The translations under genes were made by a program, and so were the position numbers. A stretch of 64,000 nucleotides of DNA, taken from contig NC_060064.1 in assembly GCF_020283565.1 (NCBI RefSeq), forward strand, positions 11,614,337-11,678,336, read 5' to 3'. Positions 60,801 through 64,000 of this stretch are shown one piece after another; position 1 is the first letter of the stretch, and each line of letters opens with the position of its first letter. The notes beneath the pieces were generated by a model. That model did no database searches. It saw only the letters and a program-made list of their open reading frames with translations, and had not been told where the DNA came from. The stretch is from Trifolium pratense (lineage: Eukaryota; Streptophyta; Magnoliopsida; Fabales; Fabaceae).

Positions 60801-62188
60801 AAACCATCTACAAATTTTGATTTCCAATGCATAGAATTGGGATTATTTAATTGAAAAACTCTAGATAGAAAAGTATCTTTATACCATCTAAAGTGAGTTA
60901 AAGATGGGCATCTCAGATTTTGCAATAATGTTTGCAATTTCTCAGCAATGGGTACATTAGTTCCTACAAAATGTTGTAGAATAGAAAGACATAGCGTATA
61001 AACTGCGTCTTCTTCTCCAGTAGTAGTGATAGCAGTACTACTGCTTGAAGTTTCAGTTTTAACAAGTTTTTTGTGAGAAAGAATTTCTTTCTTCTGAGCA
61101 TCAGTGAGGTAATGATCCCACCAACCTCTTAATTGACCAATAAATCCAGTCGTTATAAACGACGCTATAGAACTATCAGAATTTCCTTGTTGTTTACACA
61201 CAGAGGAATACATAATTATTCTATGAATTGTATCAATAATTTGTTTATCATTTAAACCATCAATGTTCCATTCATAAATGGCTTTTCCAGAATAAGAATT
61301 CTGAAAAGGTTCAGTCTCTTCAAAAAGTAGATCTTGAGGCGATGGCCTCTTGTAGTAGTATTTTTCTACGGGCTTAGGAGCATAAATAGGATTTATTTGT
61401 GCAACCTGATCATTAATTTCTTCATTAGCAAATTCTTCTGCTAATTGGTCGACATCTTCTATATCAGAGGTGTCTGACGTACTCTTTTGAGATAAAACAT
61501 TTAAGCGCATTTGCTTAAGCTTTTCTTCTAAAACATGAATAAATTCATTATTATTAGATTTTAATTTAAATCCTTCTACCGCTATAGGTGGTTGAATGAT
61601 AGGGACATCTTTATTAATAATAATTTCTGAAGACTCCATATCATTTTTATTCTTTTCTAATTGTTTTAAAATTAGATTTTGCTTAGTTAATTGTTCTTCA
61701 AAAAGTAATTTTAAATCAGTAATATCTTTTTCTAGGGACATAAATTGGTCACCTAAACAAATAAGGAAAGAATTAGTGTAATTCTGAGATTTTATTATCG
61801 CATTTATTTCTTTGAGAGTAATATGATCACTTTCAACCTTTTGAAGATTTAGATAAGCTGTAGCTTCAACATTTTTTCCTAGACTTATAGTTTGTTCAGG
61901 AGGGAAAGGTGAAACTATAATTCCTCCATTATGGGTATTCCAATTCTTATTTTGTAACACCATAATTTCGGTTTTAACTTTGTTATGAAAATGTTTGACA
62001 AACCATTTTACAAAAGGAACATAGCTTTGTATTTGAGATAAATAATCATAATAATTATCTTTAAATTCTTTTAATTCAAAATCTTTGAATTTTTTGAAAT
62101 ACCAATTCCTAAAATCTTTATATCTATCTTGGTTAAACTCATCATTGATGAGTTGCCTCCATTTACTTCCTGGGGAGAGATCCATCAT
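57800..62188 (-). CDS. Pararetroviral capsid-protease-RT-RNase H polyprotein
   Basis: 1462 residues, uninterrupted. Regions in order: an N-terminal region with a coiled-coil-like stretch (about 150-190); a capsid-like core (about 300-500) with FIGQLRGWWDHYL; a very basic segment followed by a zinc knuckle of CHKCGKIGHYANQC form (about 601-614); a Ser/Glu-rich stretch and a second coiled coil; an aspartic protease with VDSGADLN (about 837-845). The reverse transcriptase follows, with SKFDMKSGYWQ, LPFGLKNAPSEFQ and YIDDVLVFS (YIDD near 1183), then RNase H with ETDASNIGYGG (about 1329) to LADYLTRE. Capsid, PR, RT and RH in one frame without integrase is the caulimovirid plan. The start overlaps the movement-protein stop (ATGA), suggesting coupled translation on a polycistronic RNA. 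Confidence 0.93.
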   Translation of the reverse strand: MMDLSPGSKWRQLINDEFNQDRYKDFRNWYFKKFKDFELKEFKDNYYDYLSQIQSYVPFVKWFVKHFHNKVKTEIMVLQNKNWNTHNGGIIVSPFPPEQTISLGKNVEATAYLNLQKVESDHITLKEINAIIKSQNYTNSFLICLGDQFMSLEKDITDLKLLFEEQLTKQNLILKQLEKNKNDMESSEIIINKDVPIIQPPIAVEGFKLKSNNNEFIHVLEEKLKQMRLNVLSQKSTSDTSDIEDVDQLAEEFANEEINDQVAQINPIYAPKPVEKYYYKRPSPQDLLFEETEPFQNSYSGKAIYEWNIDGLNDKQIIDTIHRIIMYSSVCKQQGNSDSSIASFITTGFIGQLRGWWDHYLTDAQKKEILSHKKLVKTETSSSSTAITTTGEEDAVYTLCLSILQHFVGTNVPIAEKLQTLLQNLRCPSLTHFRWYKDTFLSRVFQLNNPNSMHWKSKFVDGLPHLFAERIRQTLRNNNDGININYSDLTYGQIISTCINEGLSLCNDIKLKNQLKKQKLTEKHQIGEFCEQFAFDLEKPPESRKKGKIERFKPYKGRRKNPPDTYKYSYKKKRRKNYSKPKYKDYNPNFSRKRKAKKLDITCHKCGKIGHYANQCRTKKALNEIEDEELRNQLEKVLLINSNSESEAESSNDEVSYSSSSETSDNNDCQCNELSYWKSIVEMNGLNVLTSEQDEALKALESISDDNLRRKLIETLIRDNSREKTPLVTEAPYQLSEVLSRFRHSNERETPVSINDLKREINLLKSEISYIKKNNDVLAKRISLLENSNKIENIVSSDDSPSSSNSYLSLLERVTSQKWFVKITLVINKSFILENEVALVDSGADLNCIQEGIIPTKYFVKTTQSLTQAGGDKLQVNYKLSNAYICNKNICLPTHFILVKNLTHRIILGTPFLHNIMPIVNIDQKGITTFIKDQKIIFEFITDPQTRMLNEVKDILLKKEKQLCFLKEEISVLNINEQLENYDIKKKIKSLEQEFTTEICNDLPNAFWDRKKHVVSLPYIDDFNESQIPTKARPAQMNNDYLNLCKKEIQSLLDKGLIRHSKSPWSCTAFYVNKAAEKERGVPRLVINYKPLNKVLKWIRYPIPNKKDLLDRLNDALIFSKFDMKSGYWQIQISEKDKYKTAFTVPFGQFEWNVLPFGLKNAPSEFQKIMNDIFNPYSEFIIVYIDDVLVFSKTIDQHIKHLKIFKNVVKNNGLVLSATKMKIFQTKVRFLGHMIDQGTIIPIERSIEFASKFPDVMLDKTQLQRFLGSLNYISDYYKNLSSDTAILYNRLKNKPDPWTDAHTRAVQRIKTRVKCLPCLSLANPKHFKIVETDASNIGYGGILKQVNPDNNKEVLVRFTSGKWNQTQSKYSTIKKEMLSIIKCISKFQSDLLNQKFLLRIDCSSAKSIIEKDVKTLVAKHIFASWQAQLSAFEFDIQYIKGENNSLADYLTREFLQGNDNPL

Positions 62189-63219
62189 ATATGGAAGCTC
62201 ATTTCGGATTGGGTAGGAGATTCCCTACTCTGAGAAGTATTTTTATGATATATTCCTTGAGGAATTTTATTTTCACTAATACGAATATTTTCAACGGATT
62301 CAATATCTTCTCTTATTTGAGAAGTAGAGGCTCTAGAGAGTTCTATAGGTGCAGTGTGGAACTCGCTAGTAGAATACCTAGAAGACATAGTCCTAGGAAT
62401 TCTCATAATCCTTTGAGGAGTAAATCTTATTTGAATATCTCCTTCAGGAGTTTGGGATATTTGTTCTGTATCCGTATTTATTATAGGATCAGGATCAACC
62501 TCTTGAGGTAATGTCCAAGTTTCAGGAAAGTTTATTTCGTCCCATTTTATTAACCTATTTTGTGCAATATTAGAGGTTAATAAATTTGTTTGGACTAACG
62601 TTGTGGATCCAGAAAACGAAATTTGTTTTGCTTTGGGATTAAGAGTATTTAAAACTCTGTAGTAAACCCTATAGCATATTGCTATTATTTCACTACCAGT
62701 TTTAAAATTATACCCATTAGTATGAACTGTTAATTGCATAGCATCACTTAGATGCTTATCAGTTAAAGATAAACTTAAATTAGGTGAAACCTCAAAATAT
62801 ACTGGTCCATGACACAGACTTGTTTCAATTAAAGCAGCTAAAGATTGTTTAAAATCTTTACACCTACCATCTCTAATATAAGCCATTATACTAGAATTTA
62901 ACCCTAACATAGTTAAAGGTTTAAAAGCTACTTGAATTAATCCAATATGGATAAAATTATATCCTTTAAAAGGAAACAAATCTGCTTTTCTTAATAAATT
63001 TATAGTTTTGGTATTACCATCAACTTGAATTGTTCGTTCTACTGTTTTTACAGCATAACGAGATAATATGTCAAAAGTTCCAAATTTATAAATTTGTTTA
63101 GAAGGGACAGAAGGAATAGTCCATCTGTTTAATTTTTCCAAATTTTTTGGATATTCTATAGCATCTTCATTTTTTATTAAATTATTTTGATTATCATCAT
63201 AATCTTCAGAGTCGTTCAT
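62185..63219 (-). CDS. Pararetroviral movement protein (30K type)
   Basis: 344 residues. The central region (about 45-225) has the look of the 30K movement-protein family: hydrophobic beta segments including YNFIHIGLIQVAFKPLT, LCHGPVYFEVSPNLSLSL and IIAICYRVYYRVLN. An acidic N-terminus (MNDSEDYDDNQ) and a Ser/Arg-rich variable C-terminus flank it. Such proteins move virus through plasmodesmata. First ORF after the leader; its stop overlaps the polyprotein ATG by four bases. Separate from the polyprotein, unlike viruses that fuse the movement domain to it. Intact, no stop or shift seen. Confidence 0.82.
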   Translation of the reverse strand: MNDSEDYDDNQNNLIKNEDAIEYPKNLEKLNRWTIPSVPSKQIYKFGTFDILSRYAVKTVERTIQVDGNTKTINLLRKADLFPFKGYNFIHIGLIQVAFKPLTMLGLNSSIMAYIRDGRCKDFKQSLAALIETSLCHGPVYFEVSPNLSLSLTDKHLSDAMQLTVHTNGYNFKTGSEIIAICYRVYYRVLNTLNPKAKQISFSGSTTLVQTNLLTSNIAQNRLIKWDEINFPETWTLPQEVDPDPIINTDTEQISQTPEGDIQIRFTPQRIMRIPRTMSSRYSTSEFHTAPIELSRASTSQIREDIESVENIRISENKIPQGIYHKNTSQSRESPTQSEMSFHI

Positions 63220-63372
63220 AAGAAGTGCAAAAATTTGTTATGTCTTGACAGGATAGTAAATTTGTCTGATGAAACTACCAATAAAATTTTCTCAACTAAT
63301 CTTCAGTCCTCTGAGCAAACGCAAATAGCGTTTAACTATCAACCCGAAGGGATAGACAGACCAAGTCTCAAA

Positions 63373-63376
<4 letters not shown>

Positions 63377-63424
<48 letters not shown>
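63377..63424. repeat. TA microsatellite, right of pararetrovirus
   Basis: (AT)24 directly after the viral leader segment; with 55878-55937 it brackets the viral copy. Confidence 0.95.
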
Positions 63425-63427
<3 letters not shown>

Positions 63428-63869
63428 TGTTATTCTATTTTCAATATCCATTTTTCACATTTTTAAGGACTCAAGTTTAAAGATTGCTTTATGGAATAAA
63501 TGTGGTCATTGCAGTGTGATGATTGTGGAACACGTCAATTTGATCGGAAGTTTTCCTTCTATTTAAACCATGGATTTGGTATGTTTTGTAAAAAAAAAAT
63601 GTATGTGTCAACTACATTAGAAATAATTTGAATGTATATGACCTATATACAAAAGTTTAGAAGTTAAAGGTTATAATTTATTTTACGACATCTCTATAAA
63701 CGAACTTTAAATTGCTCTTATGTCCCATATTTTCTTATTCTTTTTTTACCAATAATACATTGAAGAGGAGTTAAATAAGCTATTTTAATATCTATCGTTT
63801 AACTATATGATATTATTATATTTATAATAATTATTATTTTTCATTTATAAAAATATTTTAATTATATAT

Positions 63870-63906
63870 TTATTTGAACCCGTGCAACGCACGGGTTTAC
63901 CCCTAG
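63870..63906 (+). repeat. Helitron-like 3' terminus
   Basis: Hairpin CCCGTGC/GCACGGG with a 3-base loop, 7-base spacer, then CTAG before a T. Typical 3' end of plant Helitrons. Confidence 0.6.
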
Positions 63907-63918
63907 TACTATTTAATA

Positions 63919-64000
63919 CTCCATCCGTGACAATATATAAGCAAAAATTACTTTTTTAGGTTCATTGCATAATTAATGTATCTGACCTATAATATAGACT
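63919..64000. mobile_element. Stowaway-like MITE, cut by window end
   Basis: Starts CTCCATCCGTGACAATATAT after TA and continues with the inner sequence typical of the Stowaway copies at 1294 and 38202; the right end lies outside the window. Confidence 0.6.

Larger units (their letters stand above)
55938..63376 (-). mobile_element. Endogenous pararetrovirus (Caulimoviridae), near-complete
   Basis: A ~7.4-kb unit between two TA tracts (55878-55937 and 63377-63424), the size of a caulimovirid genome. Three ORFs on the minus strand, all open: movement protein (63219-62185), polyprotein (62188-57800) and a third ORF (57816-56479). They overlap by 4 and 17 bases. A promoter with TATA box and nearby poly(A) signal lies after the third ORF. 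That is where the intergenic region falls if a circular genome was linearised within its leader. There are no LTRs and no integrase, so this is an integrated viral copy, not an LTR retrotransposon. Integration in TA repeats has been described for some endogenous caulimovirids. Genus not assigned. Confidence 0.9.
53216..63906 (+). mobile_element. Possible non-autonomous Helitron with nested insertions
   Basis: The 5' end TCTTTTACTATTAAAAGG follows an A. The 3' end has the hairpin CCCGTGC-AAC-GCACGGG, then 7 bases, then CTAG followed by T (63870-63907). TC start, hairpin and CTAG end, and insertion between A and T are Helitron hallmarks. Removing the foldback and pararetrovirus leaves ~1.5 kb of AT-rich non-coding DNA. 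That the two ends belong together is an inference. Confidence 0.4.

Noticed and set aside
63219..63376. A tRNA-Met primer-binding site in the viral leader
   Set aside because: The best match (TGGTAGTTTCATCAGAC on the minus strand) needs a 6-base insertion relative to the standard site, so it is not called.

Overview
This is a plant nuclear window, probably from a legume of the Medicago/Trifolium type. The evidence is AT-rich DNA, GT-AG introns, plant-type genes (NAD-glutamate dehydrogenase, a plastid-like J-protein, a SINA-like protein, GAR1), and dense nested Stowaway, hAT and Mutator MITEs, SINEs, LINE remnants, copia and a pararetrovirus. The genus is inferred, not demonstrated.

Layout. 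1-21.5 kb: no convincing gene. It is a patchwork of diverged direct copies of a ~2.5-3 kb non-coding unit (near 1640, 3110, 12250 and 15845 onward), sprinkled with a short hairpin motif. It is interrupted by a complete copia retrotransposon (7174-11981, minus) with seemingly identical LTRs and an intact 1438-residue gag-pol. 21.6-24.6 kb: adjacent hAT and Mutator MITEs, a TRIM-like element and a LINE tail. 24.6-26.8 kb: a two-exon SINA-like gene (minus) that lacks half of its RING. 29.7-33.4 kb: a three-exon membrane J-protein (plus), with a small convergent two-exon membrane protein (33.8-34.1 kb, minus). 34-42.8 kb: LINE, SINE and MITE debris, and a tandem duplication carrying two tRNA-Phe genes. 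42.98-45.52 kb: complete nine-exon glutamate dehydrogenase (plus). 46.2 kb: tRNA-Arg(CCT). 47.9-49.5 kb: four-exon GAR1 (minus) with a telo-box/site II promoter.

50-64 kb is a transposon nest. SINEs lead into probable Helitron sequence. Within it, a TA microsatellite carries a 1.6 kb foldback element and, directly next to it, a 7.4 kb endogenous pararetrovirus. The pararetrovirus (minus) has three uninterrupted ORFs: movement protein; capsid-protease-RT-RNase H polyprotein; and a downstream ORF of unknown function. It also keeps a recognisable promoter and poly(A) signal.

The host genes are unrelated housekeeping functions (nitrogen/carbon metabolism, chaperoning, snoRNP assembly, ubiquitin-type signalling, tRNAs) and form no pathway. 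The most interesting items are the intact pararetrovirus in its TA-repeat niche, the foldback element with serial hairpins, the young copia element, the tRNA-Phe duplication bounded by inverted repeats, and the RING-deleted SINA-like gene.
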